Source of the DNA: Gonatopus flavifemur
Taxonomy: Eukaryota; Arthropoda; Insecta; Hymenoptera; Dryinidae
Length of the DNA: 64,000 nucleotides
Reading direction: 5' to 3'
Assembly: GCA_018340375.1 (NCBI GenBank)
Contig: JAFFJZ010000128.1
Span: forward strand, 1-64,000
Shown: positions 1 to 11,339 of the stretch, piece by piece
How the letters are laid out: every line of letters starts with the position of its first letter
Position numbering within the stretch: the stretch's first letter is position 1
The notes under the pieces: generated by a model
Database searches by the model: none
What the model was told of the DNA's origin: nothing
The model's input: the letters and a program-made list of their open reading frames with translations, nothing else
Translations under genes and position numbers: made by a program

Positions 1-1
1 T

Positions 2-1839
2 TTAATTTTCCAGAATTTCATCTTGGATCCTCTTTTCATCACATTTTAATCGCAATAAACGAATGGCTTCTTCCCGTTCGGTATCATTCAATCTTCTGTT
101 TTCAGTTACATATTCATAAAATTCCTGAATCATAAAACAAATAAAAACCTAATTACAACTTGATTGCTTTTATAAAGCCAACTAAGGATCTGTCGAATTT
201 TGTGAAGAATTTAATACTGAACTTATTTTCATTCTCTGATATTTTTCATATACTCGTCGCTCAAAGATCAATTATTCACGTTATGAATTTCACTTATTAA
301 TGTTAAGTTTGAATACCATGACAAATTGATGGGTCCCTAACACACCGAATGCCTCTTGTACCTAATGATCATTGTATCGAAAATCTATATTCCGAATGTT
401 GATAGACCGGAATACTATGCCGAATACATCTGATTGGATGAAAACGGCGATTTCTTGCGAATTCCACAAAAACAACAAATCTGATTTCTCTTGGCATAAT
501 GAATTTTCGGTCTATCAGCGGTCGGAATATAACTTCCCGGTACAATGAGCATTCGATGTAGTGCGGGCGTATACACAAATCAATTGTTTATATTCAAGCA
601 TTGAATGACAACGATTTTTGTGAGATATAGTTGTTAAATATCTATGACTGAAATTTTTTATAAATTATATATTATTATTACCTCAGATCCATCGTGATTT
701 CGATGAGTAATGTTTAGTTTCTGTATTTCTAATTCAGCTTTGTCTTCTGATAAGGTTAATTTTATGAAGGCTGGACACTCGCATTTATAAGTGCTGCAAA
801 AAATACTTGCCTAATTAATGAGCAATTTCTTTTTCGGGTTTCTTTCTTCATAAGAAAGATAACAAACGATGTAAAATTGGAATCTTATAAAATTCTCAAG
901 TGAAACTAAATATTTTGGAAAGTTTTTCATTCAATATGTCTGCTATCTTGGGATAACATCAACAGAAGAAGTGCGATTAGTGTTCTATACCTTTAAAGGG
1001 GCAGTGATGCCAGGGAAAACGGTGCGGACCGAAAAATCAGCCCCTCCATTGTTCACACAATGACACGTTTTCGTATACGTGTGACTCACATGTATACGAA
1101 AGTTTCATCGTGTGCGCGGTAGAGGGGCTGATTTTTCGGTCCACACCGTCTTTCCTGGCATCGCTGTAAAGAGGCTCAATATTGGATTTCGAAAAAATTG
1201 GACTCTTTATGAACATAGATCAAATATCGAAGGATCATCCCTGAAGAAATGCTCAGGTGCCATAAGCAACATTTTTTATGAATTCAATTTGGAATATTTT
1301 TCTTCAAACAAGATACGAAAGTTATGATCCGAACACGTTCTTTGTAAAATCTCGAAACGGAATGCATAAAGAGATTTGAAATTTTCAGGGATGATTCTTA
1401 GAGACTATCTACATTTGTACAGAGTCCACATTTTTAATTCCGAAAATTTTTGTCATCTCTGAAATTTCAGTTTTCTTATAAATTCAATTATGAATAAAAC
1501 GTGCTCGCATGGTGACACTTGTATTCTTTTGATGAAAGTACATAAGTTACGGGCGTTCTGAATATGTTCAGAATAATAGAAATGGAACACATACCGACTT
1601 TTTCGTTGGCCAGTAGATGTTGTGGTAGGTTTTCCTCCGAATTTACATTGATATGTAATTTTAGAGTATTTCAGAGCCATATTTTGTGTTAGTGTAGAGT
1701 TGGAATTTTTTAGTTTAACACTGTCACGTATGAGGAACCTTTGCCTTGATTTGTTTTGATATTGTGTTAAAACCATTTCCAATTCATCATAACTTTGGAA
1801 TTTTCTTCCTTCATAAATACACCATTCATCATCGTTCAT
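2..1839 (-). CDS. Three-exon FAR1/MULE-type DNA-binding-domain protein (ZSWIM3-like N-terminus)
   Basis: Three minus-strand exons fit with matching phases: 1839-1595 (ATG to a GT donor inside ..GQRKSR), 793-682 (after AG, ending SE before GTAATA) and 124-2 (after AG, ending in TAA). The lengths 245, 112 and 123 nt give an uninterrupted protein of about 159 aa. Residues 1-80 carry the FxSYDELExxLxxYQ/RDSV pattern. Exon 2 reads YKCECPAFIKL...ITHRNHDG, the Cys/His core that is CPAxIxL...HNH in this family. Exon 3 resembles the EEREEAxxLLxLK helix that precedes the transposase core in Mutator-like (MULE) and ZSWIM3 proteins. No catalytic core, SWIM finger or PHD follows, so the product would be a DNA-binding domain alone. 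It could be a domesticated gene or an internally deleted TE. The first intron contains the foldback at 1002-1166. The family call is inference; the exon phases are visible. Confidence 0.72.
1002..1166. repeat. 165-bp foldback element (near-perfect hairpin)
   Basis: The arm starting CAGTGATGCCAGGGAAAACG is repeated inverted at the end (CAGCGATGCCAGGAAAGACG on the other strand). Pairing continues through GGACCGAAAAATCAGCCCCTC into an inner hairpin, GTATACG/CGTATAC. There is no coding content. It lies in intron 1 of the minus-strand DNA-binding-domain gene. Confidence 0.85.
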
Positions 1840-2646
1840 GTTCAGACAGGTATAAAAAAATCAAAGCCAGCGTAATCATCAATTATTGATAAATTAAAAA
1901 AAACTAGAATTAGGAAGAGCTTGGAAATCGCTGAGAGAAATGTGAGAGACTATCCAGTAATTCAATAATGTGCAATGCTTGGGGTTTTAAGATGGTCAAT
2001 TATAGATTGGTTGATTTTTCCAGTTTGATTGCATTGAAAATTTTAATTTTTCAAATGCGGTATTTTTGACCAGATATTGCCCCATGATTTATACGTGGGA
2101 GAAGAAATACGCGGAACGATTGCAAATACGAGTCATCAACACACTGTAAGAAATTGAAAAATGGGTTGATTAACCGATGTACTAACGGAGTACATCAAAT
2201 GGCAGAAAAACACCATTTTAAAGTTGTAAATTTAGGAAGAGTTTTGCTTGTAATAATTATTACTTACTGAACAATAATTCCTTCAACACGATCTTCTCAG
2301 TTCCAATAGACACGAAGGATGACAGGATGAATTGCTGAGATAGAATTTTCAAGAACGATGTTTCCAGAACATGTTTCAGAAGGTCATAAATGCTCGGGCA
2401 TCGTCTAATCACATGAACCTTATTGCCATGTGAGTTTTCAATTTTCACATATGACCAACATGGACTTTACTGTATAAAAAATTATAATGTCTAGATTAAT
2501 TACGTTTAACAGATATCCACACTAAATGTTATTTTAAAAATATATAAAAACACACACGACCTAGATCCAATCACGGACTTCTGTTGAATGGAATTACCAG
2601 TATATTCCGGTCTCGGCGCTCTTGTTCTTTTGTTTCTTGCAACACT

Positions 2647-2760
2647 GGAGTAGAGTGGAGTGAGAGTTGTCTTTTGACCAACTGAAAAATTTGAAGAACA
2701 TTTTCTGATTGGTCGAAATGTTTTATTGGTCAAAAGATAACTCTCACTCCACTCTACTCC
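2647..2760. repeat. Small inverted repeat near the centre of the divergent region
   Basis: A 33-nt arm beginning GGAGTAGAGTGGAGTGAGAG (2647-2679) is repeated inverted at 2728-2760 with one mismatch, leaving a ~48-nt loop. It lies between the two palindrome arms and may be an independent foldback insertion. Confidence 0.75.
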
Positions 2761-3363
2761 CTTGGTACTGGAAGCACCCTCAGTTCAGTGTCAGTTAGTG
2801 CCAATACGTTCGGACGAGACAATGTATCGAAGCCAAGTGAAGCAGTGAAGGCGAGAATTCTAATAGAAATTATCGAATCGATCAACGTCACAATACTCAG
2901 CTAGCTGGAAAACCGTTCCCCGTTTGGGTATATTCTTCGCCTCTCTTTCACCCTATTGAAAACAAGTTTTAAATTTCTAATAATTGAACTCATGACCTAA
3001 AAGATGTGTGTTTTTATATATTTTTAAAATAAAATTTAGTGTGGATATCTGTTAAACGTAATTAATCTAGGCATTATAATTTTTTATACAGTAAAGTCCA
3101 TGTTGACTCATATGTGAACATTGAAAACTCACATGGCAATAAGGTTCATGTGATTGAATAATGCCCGAGCATTTATGACCTTTTGAAAAATAATGCCTTA
3201 GCAATTTACCTAGTCAAACTTGGTGATTATTGAGACTGAGAAAAAAGAGTTACTTTTGAGTTACTTTGAGTAACTACCTGAGTTACTCGAGCAGGGAGCC
3301 TGAATAAAGTTATTGTTTGATAAGTGAGTATCACGAGCAAAACTGCATTTTCATCTCTAAAGG

Positions 3364-3477
3364 GATACCAACACTGGGTAATCAGGCAAATGTATTCTGA
3401 CATTCTATTTGAATATATTGCTCCATCTTCGAATAAAATTTCAGAATAGATTTGGCTAATTTTCCAGCGCTGGTATC
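3364..3477. repeat. Short TIR element in the right palindrome arm
   Basis: The terminal inverted repeats GATACCAACACTGG and CCAGCGCTGGTATC bound 114 bp that has no counterpart in the left arm of the larger palindrome. This looks like a small MITE inserted after the palindrome formed. No clear target duplication was found. Confidence 0.45.
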
Positions 3478-3584
3478 TCTATAATATGGTGCTTTTTTCC
3501 ATTACCCATTTTCCAATTTCTTACAGTGTGTTGTTGACTCGTCTTTGCAATCGTTTTGCGTATTTCTTCTCCCACGTATAAATT

Positions 3585-6500
3585 ATGGCAGCAACAACAT
3601 TCACATGTTTAGAAGAGGTTACAACGTGGATGGAAAGATATGCGGCACAAAATCAACAAAAATACAGCATCGGAAAAAGCAAAAAGCTCACCGCAGTTAA
3701 ACTCGTAAAACCCACCAATTCAGAATTAAAGTACTATTTTGTGGATTATGTATGCGTAAGAGCAGGGGTGTATACACCGAAGGGGAACAACTTGAGAAAT
3801 AAAAGGTATTTGAATTTATTTTGAATATTAATCCTTGTGGAATATAACATTCAACTTAATTATTTTAATTCACTTCAATGTCATTGTCTTTTCCATACTT
3901 TACATCCCACGCGACAATTCATGTCTTGGGGATTTTTTAAACGAGTTGGCATTCAATCGTTGCCAATCACAAATTTATGCAATCGTGATGCATGTGGAAT
4001 GAACGATAGACAGTTCATCTCAGTTTATGTGATATTTCACATACCTGTTTTTTATCACAAATCATGTGAATTACTATGAACTATTGGCACGATAGATACT
4101 TATAAGGGACAGATTGTCAAAAATTACTTGAAGATAACTTCATTGAACTATGCATGTGGTTATAAATAATTATATATGAACAAATTATTAGGTCCATTTG
4201 CAAGAATCAGAATCAATTGAATATTTATATTGTTGCATGTGAGGTATGGTAGTGAACGAAATTCCCTATGCTTGTAATTTGAGAGATGATCTTTCTAACG
4301 GTGAGAATCTTAAACTCCATTTATAACTAACATAACATGTATCATTCAATGAAGTTATGTACAAATATTTTTTGGAATCAAACCTCTGATGATTTTTCGG
4401 GTGATCAAGTGGAATGAAGTGATGTCATTCCTTCGATCCACAATCCGTATGAAGTGAAATAACCAGCCACTTGGTTGACATAAATTCTTTGCGAATGAGA
4501 AATAGTTATCCACAACACTTGAGTCGATACAAAAATTGACTTACATATTGGGAGCGCAGTGAGTTTTCTTTACTCTGACTACCATGAACCATTGGGACGA
4601 TAGATACTTATAAGAGATATTGATTGTCAAAAATTACTTGAAAATAACTTCATTGAACTATACATGTATTTATAAATAATTAGATATGAACAAATTATTC
4701 AGTCAATTTGTAAGAATGAAAATCAATTGAATATTTCTCATGTCGCATGTAATTTATAGTAATGAAGGGAATTCCCTGTGCTTGTAATTTGACAGATGAT
4801 TTTTTATTGCTAAAACCCTTAGGCTCCATTTATAACCACATATATGTATTGTTCAATAAAGTGATGTAGAAATACTCTTTGGAACCAAATCACAGTTAAA
4901 TATCCATCGTGCCAGTAGTTCATTTTGATCAGAGAAAGGAAATTCACTGCGCTTCCAATATAAGTGTAAGATAATATCTTTAACGATTCAAGTCATACTT
5001 ATTCGTAGACAATTTATTCCAACGAACTTACAGTTCATTTTATATTATGCACATTGTTTGAGTGAGGAAGTCATTTCAAGTTACTCATCAAAAAACACTT
5101 CACTTCACTTTAAGTGATTAAGGTAACTCAATCAGAAGCTCACATATATAAGTGAGCAAAATGATAATGAATTCACTTTGAAGCATTGAAAAAAACCCGT
5201 GACCGCTCTTTTCTTTGAATAATCTAAATGAAAGAGATCTATGTGACTTTTACATACCATAAATATGATTCCACAAAAGTCTCCTTTAGGATTTGATTTT
5301 GATGAAAAACAGGGACACTTGAAGAATCATGACGATACATTCATAACTTGTAGTATTTTCTAGTTCACTTCTTACACATAACATAATGTGAATAATTTTT
5401 CAATGGAAAGCACAAAATAATGAATTCAAACCAAAATACAATCTTATCACAAAAATCACATTGATTTATCACTGTTATAAAGAATTTTATGTTTTATTAG
5501 ATACAAAACAAAAACAAATTCCAAGAGTAGGGTTATGTCTTTATGTTATGTTTATTGAAATCACTTTTCTAAGCACTGTCAATTTTATCACTTATATTTT
5601 ACGGGCATGAATTTTGACAATTTTTCAGCGCGATGATTCCGATATGTAAAAGTACGGAGAATGTGTAGTTTAAATGTAGCGGGTCAACTTTCGTGGTACA
5701 ACCGCCAGGGGACTGGTGGAACTGTTTACTAGCAAATGTCTTTATCAAATAAGCTCTAAATTCCAAAGTGCGGAATAGCTACCCGTATGGAAATGTTTCG
5801 CTGAAAAATGTCTGTAAAACTATGAAAAATCTCTGCAAAAAAATGAAAAAATTCTGAGAAACTCTGACAAACTCTGAGAATCTCTGAAATTTTTATGAGA
5901 AATCTAATATTTTTGGGACATTCTTTACAGACTTTTTTCAGAGTTTCTCAGAGTTTTTTCATTCTTTTTCAGAGAAATAGTAACGAAATTGCACTCTGAA
6001 AAAACTCTGAGAAAACTCTGATGGATTGCTAACATTTTTCTGACTTTTAGAAAAAAATTAAAAAATTTTCAAACACTTTTTCACACATGATATTTGAATA
6101 CGGCATATGAATGTATTTATTGAATTTCAGGATTTTTCAATAATCAGAAAAATGTCAACAATTTATTAGAGTTTTGTCAGAGTTTTTTCAGAGTGCAATT
6201 TCGTTACTATTTCTCTGAAAAAGTATGAAAAAACTCTGAGAAACTCTGAAAAAAGTCTGAAAAAAGTCTGTAAAGAATGTCCCAAAAATATTAGATTTCT
6301 CGTCAAAATTTCAGAGATTCTCAGAGTTTGTCAGAGTTTCTCAGAGTTTTTTCATTTTTTTTCAGAGATTTTTCATAGTTTTGCAGACATTTTTCAGCGA
6401 AATATTTCCATACGGGTACGTTGGCAAGGTGTTAGGTTTCAGTAGGTTAGGTAGGTAGGTAGAGCAGGTTCGGTTCCCCGTTAGGTTAAAAACTTTTCAC

Positions 6501-9500
6501 TATCGCCAAGAAAGTTATTCCAGACATTAATGATTAATGTGTGTCATATTGCTTTTCTACCAACACATAGGGAAGCGGAGTTTGATGTTATTTTTTTTTA
6601 TCATCTTTTAATAAATCAATAAAAGTAAATTTAGTGAAATTCCACGAAAAGATATGATAAGTTAAAGTTGGTATTTATATAAAATTCCCAGATAGCACAA
6701 GAGTTTAAAAAGAGGTCTATATGAATACATTGTATTCATTATGAACTCTTTTAGAACTCTTGTGCTATATGGGATTACTACATTTTTGACTGGTATTTTT
6801 CTCCGTGTAAACTTTTCATGTATAGTTTTTTTCAAGTTTTCCACTATTTTTTGATGAGTAACTAGTGAGTAGAACTAGCGAGTGCCTCACCATTCAAGCG
6901 TTACATGCCTCACAAGGTACTTGTGAGTTTCACTTACAAGGCCTTTACCGTGAAGGAAGTTGGACTTGCTAGTGCCTCGAATTTTACTTGAGAAAATTTC
7001 TACCAGGGTTTTATGTGTGTTATAATCATTGAGAACGGCATTATTACTTATTTGCACCGTATTCTTTCTATTCTACTTTCATAAAATTCTAGGTCTTATC
7101 TCCTGTATGAAGGTGAAGCTAGCGGCGGACTGATGTAACTTTTCATTGCACTTAAGGTTAATGTCAATATCGCAATATGGGATTTGAATAATGCAAGGTC
7201 TCTTGCAATATTCAAGATCAAATTTGAAAAATTCCTATCGAGTAGAGGACCAAGGTGGAAGGGATTCCATAATGGTATTCATTGGGGCCTATACCCGTAC
7301 TTATGACAAAACAAGAACCCAACTCGAAATATAGACTTTGTAACAACCACACGAAATTTTTCATGGTTTTTTCTTGAAAAATTTTCATTTTCAATCCGTT
7401 CATGACTTATGAGGGCTCATTTTATTCCTTGTGAGATTTGAAAAACCTTCACCATGGAGGTTTTTGATATTGTATCATCATGACACTATCACACGCTTTC
7501 GTTTATAAAAATTATAACGAATTATAAACAAATACAAGGAATCATTGTGAAAATTGCATACATGGAAAATCTCCATGGTGAAGGTTTTTCAAATTTCACA
7601 AGGAATAAAATGAGCCTTCATAAGCAGCGTGACCAACAAAATCCTGGTAGATTCCGCTGATTGATCAATTCCTATGAAGATGACAATCAGATTGGGTGGC
7701 TTTACAAGAATCAACCAATCGTTATCATCTAGCAGGATTTACTGGTCACGCTGCTTATAAGTCATGAACGGATTGAAAATGAAAATTTTTCAAGAAAAAC
7801 CATGAAAAATTTCGTGTGGTTGTTACACAGTTGTTTGTTCATGTTCCGAGTTGGTTATTTTTTTTTCATAAATACGAATCTAAGCCCCAACGAATATGAT
7901 TATCAAATCCCTTTAATCTTGGTCTTCTACTGGACAATAATTTTTCAATTTGATCCTAAATATTGCAAGAGAACCATCTTAATTCAAATATTTTTCACAC
8001 CAAAAATTGATGGCATGGCTTTCTAATATGCGATTTAACTACTTGAATATTTGAAAAAACAATTCTATCAAAAGTTACATCAATCCGGCGCTAGTTCCAG
8101 CTTCATATTTCCTGTGTGTAGAATATCTATAGGTATAGTGATGAGACATAGTAATCTAGCGAATTTTCATCAGTAGCAGTGATTCATTCGTGCAAGTTTT
8201 GAATGGTTCTAACGTCAACATCTCAATCAAGGCTGACTATCAAGTCTGGAGCTATGAAATATTCCACGCTTGCTAAAATAAAAGGTGTGAAACTCCACAC
8301 CTGTTGAATCGTTCAAATTTAAAAATTTAGAAATATAAAATTTTTCTAATTTGTTGGAATGAAATGTTTTGAGCCAGCTTATAATAAATTTCCCTATCGA
8401 AAAATCCACTATCCATTTTTAAACTCCTCTCAACCCCGGCTCCCATTTTTCAACTAAACTCTACACTTGTTAGTTTTACGTTTCGCCAACCCTGACCCTA
8501 ATTGTATACTTGGCAAAATACTGGCATCGAAAAGCTAGTCAAATTTTCCATGTAGGATTTCTGAAAAAACTCCAATATTTTTAACATATTGCTGTGTGCA
8601 ACATTCCTTGAATGTACATAGAAATGCTGTGTAAAACGAATTTTTTTTTATTATTGAGACTCTTGATGTTTCTTGATATTGTCCTGAAAATCTTGGAAAC
8701 CAATATCCACTTTTTTCAGAAATTCCCCCCTATTGACAGATTCGTAAAACGAGATGTTGAAGTTGAATGTACTTTGTAAAATCAAAAATATGAAAAATGT
8801 GTAATTGTTCAATAATTCATAAATGTATTATTTCAATTGGCATTCAGATCCATGAAAACAGATTGTCCTGCAAAGGTTCGATTCAGATTATCCAAAAATG
8901 GACAAAGATTGGAAATAAGAGAAATAAATAAATACCATAATCATCCGATTTCATCTGAAACTGTAAGGGTAAGTTTATCTTTTTTTAATATATGACTCTC
9001 AACTATCTCTCTCTGACGGTGGGAATTCTAGAGAGTGCTCATTCGAGTATAATATAGAGTTGAATGGTGTATTCTCACATAATTCGTAAAAAGTACTGTA
9101 TCGAATATTCTCACAAAGAACGTAAATGATTTGTAAATATTCACAGGAGATTCTTAGAACATTTAAATAAGACTTACAAATCTTTTAAGAATATTCATAT
9201 AATATGCGAAACACGGTTATCGGGTAAATTCTAGTCCATAGTCTGTGTGATTGTTCTTATACAATTCTCCCTGGTTACTTTTAGGAAGAAGAACCTTCAA
9301 CTAGCAAGAAAATAGATATTGAGGAATCTGGGCAGATGGATGAACCCAGTGACTTGGCGATGGATCATATAACCAATGATGAACTGGATCTCGGAAATAT
9401 CATTATTGAGATGATTGGTACTGCACCAGTGGAGGATATTATGGAAATTGAAACAGAGTCGCCAACACCGTCATTACTATCAGCCACAAAACCCCAATTA

Positions 9501-10282
9501 CCATCAACGCCACCATTAGCATTAATGAGGAGAACATCTTTATCGCCGCGCAAAACAGAATCTCCGTCAATTGAAACGCAACAACGAAGTTCAACACCTG
9601 AACCTTCAAATACGTTTATGCAATCAACATCGGTCATTGATGCACCATGTCAATCGATACCAGCAAAACAGTGTGGAACAATGACGGGATCGCAGTCAAC
9701 ATCCACAATACAGGCCCAGTCGACAAAAAATGATTTGTCTCAAGCACGAGATACGAAACAAGTGGCGGATGAAGATTTGAGTCGGATTTTTATGGGTAAC
9801 TCAAAGTCTGTTGGTCGACCAAAGGGCACTAGAACTAGAACTGTAATTGGTTTGCCCATTTCATTGGTACCTTTTAGAGAGCTAGGTAAGACTGATATCC
9901 GAGCAATGCGACGTCGAATGCTTAGGTGGATAGTGACTCCAGAAACATCTATAAAAGGTATTTTGAACGGAGAGTATTTGATCCAATGCCAGGATATCAA
10001 AACTGTGGAAGATTTGCCAACAAATTTGATCGACGAAAACGTAAATTTATTCGAAATTGAAAATTACTTCGAGCCAATCGCATTTAAAACCATGCCAGAT
10101 TTCATTGAAAAAATGGGAAAAATGCGGTTTACCAATGTGGTGGCTGTCAAAAGAAGTTGAAAACAAAGAGTATATGTTGCGACTCATGTTTGGACTGGTG
10201 GGATTTGGTTTGCGCTGGATATAAAAAAGGACCAAGACAGAAATATTGGTTCTGTAAAAAATGTAAGCAAAACGCCGTATGA
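3585..10282 (+). CDS. Spliced FAR1/MULE-type DNA-binding protein with low-complexity linker and PHD-like C-terminus (frameshifted)
   Basis: Exons are 3585-3805 (ATG to the AAAAG/GTATTT donor), 8848-8962 (after ATTCAG, before GTAAGG) and 9285 onward (after TTTTAG), and all phases match. Exons 1-2 carry the DNA-binding domain; exon 2 reads DCPAKVRFRLS...YHNHP, the CxxH-type core of MULE/ZSWIM3 proteins. Exon 3 is Ser/Thr/Pro-rich, includes GRPKGTRTRT (AT-hook-like), and stays open to 10160. A PHD-like finger lies one frame over at 10121-10282 (YQCGGC...ICCDSC...WFCKKC, stop at 10280). The shift falls in A-runs at about 10107-10122, suggesting a 1-nt homopolymer indel or an assembly error. The usual PHD histidine is not where expected (WWDLVC). 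No transposase core separates the linker and PHD. It may be a TE deletion derivative or a domesticated regulator. Confidence 0.65.
4076..4395. repeat. Partial direct copy of the 4540-4970 element
   Basis: ATGAACTATTGGCACGATAG begins here and recurs as ATGAACCATTGGGACGATAG at 4583, an offset of 507 bp. Similarity continues for about 300 bp through ACTTCATTGAACTA and AACAAATTATT. This copy lacks the outer TIR of the downstream element. It lies in intron 1 of the plus-strand gene. Confidence 0.7.
4540..4970. mobile_element. 431-bp MITE-like element with ~60-bp TIRs
   Basis: The left end CTTACATATTGGGAGCGCAG and the right end (read inverted) CTTACACTTATATTGGAAGC belong to inverted repeats of about 60 bp. 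Pairing runs on through CAGTGA, TTCTTTACTCTGA and ATGAACCATTGG. No ORF is present, so it would be non-autonomous. It is intronic in the plus-strand gene. Confidence 0.65.
4971..5779. other. AT-rich intronic stretch, nothing identified
   Basis: There is no ORF of note, no inverted repeat with clear ends and no protein similarity on either strand. It is part of the ~5-kb first intron of the plus-strand DNA-binding-domain gene. The remaining stretches of that intron (6774-7097 and 8117-8847) are also featureless. Confidence 0.5.
5780..6418. repeat. 639-bp palindromic foldback built from CTCTGA(G)AAA motifs
   Basis: TACCCGTATGGAAATGTTTC at the left is repeated inverted at the right end (CCATACGGGTA). 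The arms are nearly perfect across the whole element, through GGGACATTCTTTACAGAC and AATAGTAACGAAATTGCACT. Internally the arms are composed of short CTCTGAGAAA/CTCTGAAAA units. It has no ORF and lies in intron 1 of the plus-strand gene. Confidence 0.9.
6687..6773. repeat. Small foldback with CCCANATAGCACAAGAG ends
   Basis: CCCAGATAGCACAAGAGTT at the left pairs with AACTCTTGTGCTATATGGG at the right (87 bp in all). The outer CCCATNTAGCACA motif recurs at the ends of the larger element at 42514-44506, suggesting one TIR family in at least two sizes. Confidence 0.7.
7098..8116. repeat. ~1-kb palindromic element interrupted by a MITE
   Basis: The left arm (TCTCCTGTATGAAGG, GCTAGCGGCGGACTGATGTA, AACCTTCACCATGGAGG) is mirrored on the right (CCTCCATGGTGAAGG replaced by CTCCATGGTGAAGGTTTTTC, TACATCAATCCGGCGCTAG, CCTGTGTGTAG). 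Arm divergence is moderate. The short ORFs at 7218-7403 and 7802-8026 are mirror images of each other and not convincing genes. A separate 137-bp element splits the right arm at 7621-7757. Confidence 0.8.
7621..7757. mobile_element. 137-bp MITE with TAAGCAGCGTGACCA ends
   Basis: The ends TAAGCAGCGTGACCA and TGGTCACGCTGCTTA are perfect inverted repeats. The copy sits inside the right arm of the ~1-kb palindrome. The uninterrupted left arm gives the empty site, where AAAATGAGC...CATAAGTCATG is contiguous. The TA-rich junction suggests a Tc1/mariner-type insertion. Confidence 0.75.
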
Positions 10283-10439
10283 ATCAGTGGGATGTTGATC
10301 ACGAATGACTGATAACGCTGCAATAAATATGACTTTAGTTTTTTGAAAAGGTTTCGGATGCTGTATACATTCGTAGTGTAATCTTAATTGAATTTACAAC
10401 TATTGCAAATCTAAGGATTAGGATTAATGTGCTAACACT

Positions 10440-11235
10440 ACTGCCAAAGAGAAATTATTTTATAATTTGTTTTGAGAAAGGATGACTTTTATTTGAGCTC
10501 TGTTTTGTTAATTATTTTCAAATGATGTACCATTGGTACACTAATATTCACACGCGGTGGTACGCCTGTATGCAGTTGTCGGTATATAGATCTGAGGATA
10601 AAAACCCTTGTGATAACGATCAAAAAGAGAAGGTTTTTATTTAGTTTATTGAGAAAGAGTATAACTACTTTATTTTGAGCTTTACTTTTTTGTTTTTTTG
10701 ATGATCGAAGTTGTTTGCACTAATACGCGTACGTGGATGGCCTATTGTACGTAATTTTTTTAAATCTGAAGATAAGGATTCTTACAATACTGGTGATGAG
10801 GATGGGAACTTTTTTCTAATTCTTTCAGAAGGAGGATGACATATTCTCAGCTTTATTTTGTTGTTCCCGAAGGATTCAACTTTTGTCCACTAATACTCAT
10901 GCGTACTATTATATGTAATTTTTGGAGATTTAAGATAAGCATTCTTGTGATAGCGGTAATGAGAATGAGAAGTTTTCTTCCGAATTCATTCTGGAAAAGG
11001 ATGATTCTGTTATTTTGAGCTTTATGTTTTTAAATCGTTCCGAAATATATAACATTCGTATACTAATATTCATACTTGGATGTACTACTATATGTAATTA
11101 TTGATGACTGAAAATGAAGAGTGATGTGATAATAGTAATGCAAAAGAGAAGTTGTTGTTTAATTCATTTTAAAAGAGGAGAAGTTTGATTTTGAGGTGTA
11201 TGCTTTTAATTGTTTTCAAATAATGTAACTTCTAG
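10440..11235. repeat. Degenerate tandem array, period about 172 bp
   Basis: The motif CACTAATATTCA recurs near 10541, 10712, 10890 and 11060. It is embedded in a repeated order of TTATTTTGAGCTTTA, a GTAATTTTT stretch, GATAATGATAATG-like sequence and AGAGAAG. Units are strongly diverged. The ORF at 10836-11018 is inside the array and is not a gene. Confidence 0.6.
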
Positions 11236-11339
11236 GTGTTCGAAATATATTTATACAACCATTCGAAACTATGTTTTATCTTGTCACGCATATAATATAC
11301 AAGCAGATTCCATCCAGGCAATTCGCACAGCATATTGGG

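Larger units (their letters stand above)
2083..3587. promoter_or_regulatory. Palindromic divergent upstream region of the two DNA-binding-domain genes
   Basis: Two long segments are inverted copies of each other. The block 2083-2175 matches 3505-3587 and includes CTTCTCCCACGTATAAAT just before an ATG on both strands. The block 2380-2580 matches 2995-3190. The intervening parts match only patchily. The right arm ends at the ATG of the plus-strand gene (3585). The mirrored ATG on the left (2085, minus) opens only a short reading frame, and the left gene starts further in at 1839. The head-to-head layout suggests an inverted duplication of a 5' region, so both genes may share promoter sequence. 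No TATA box or transcription start was verified. Confidence 0.6.
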
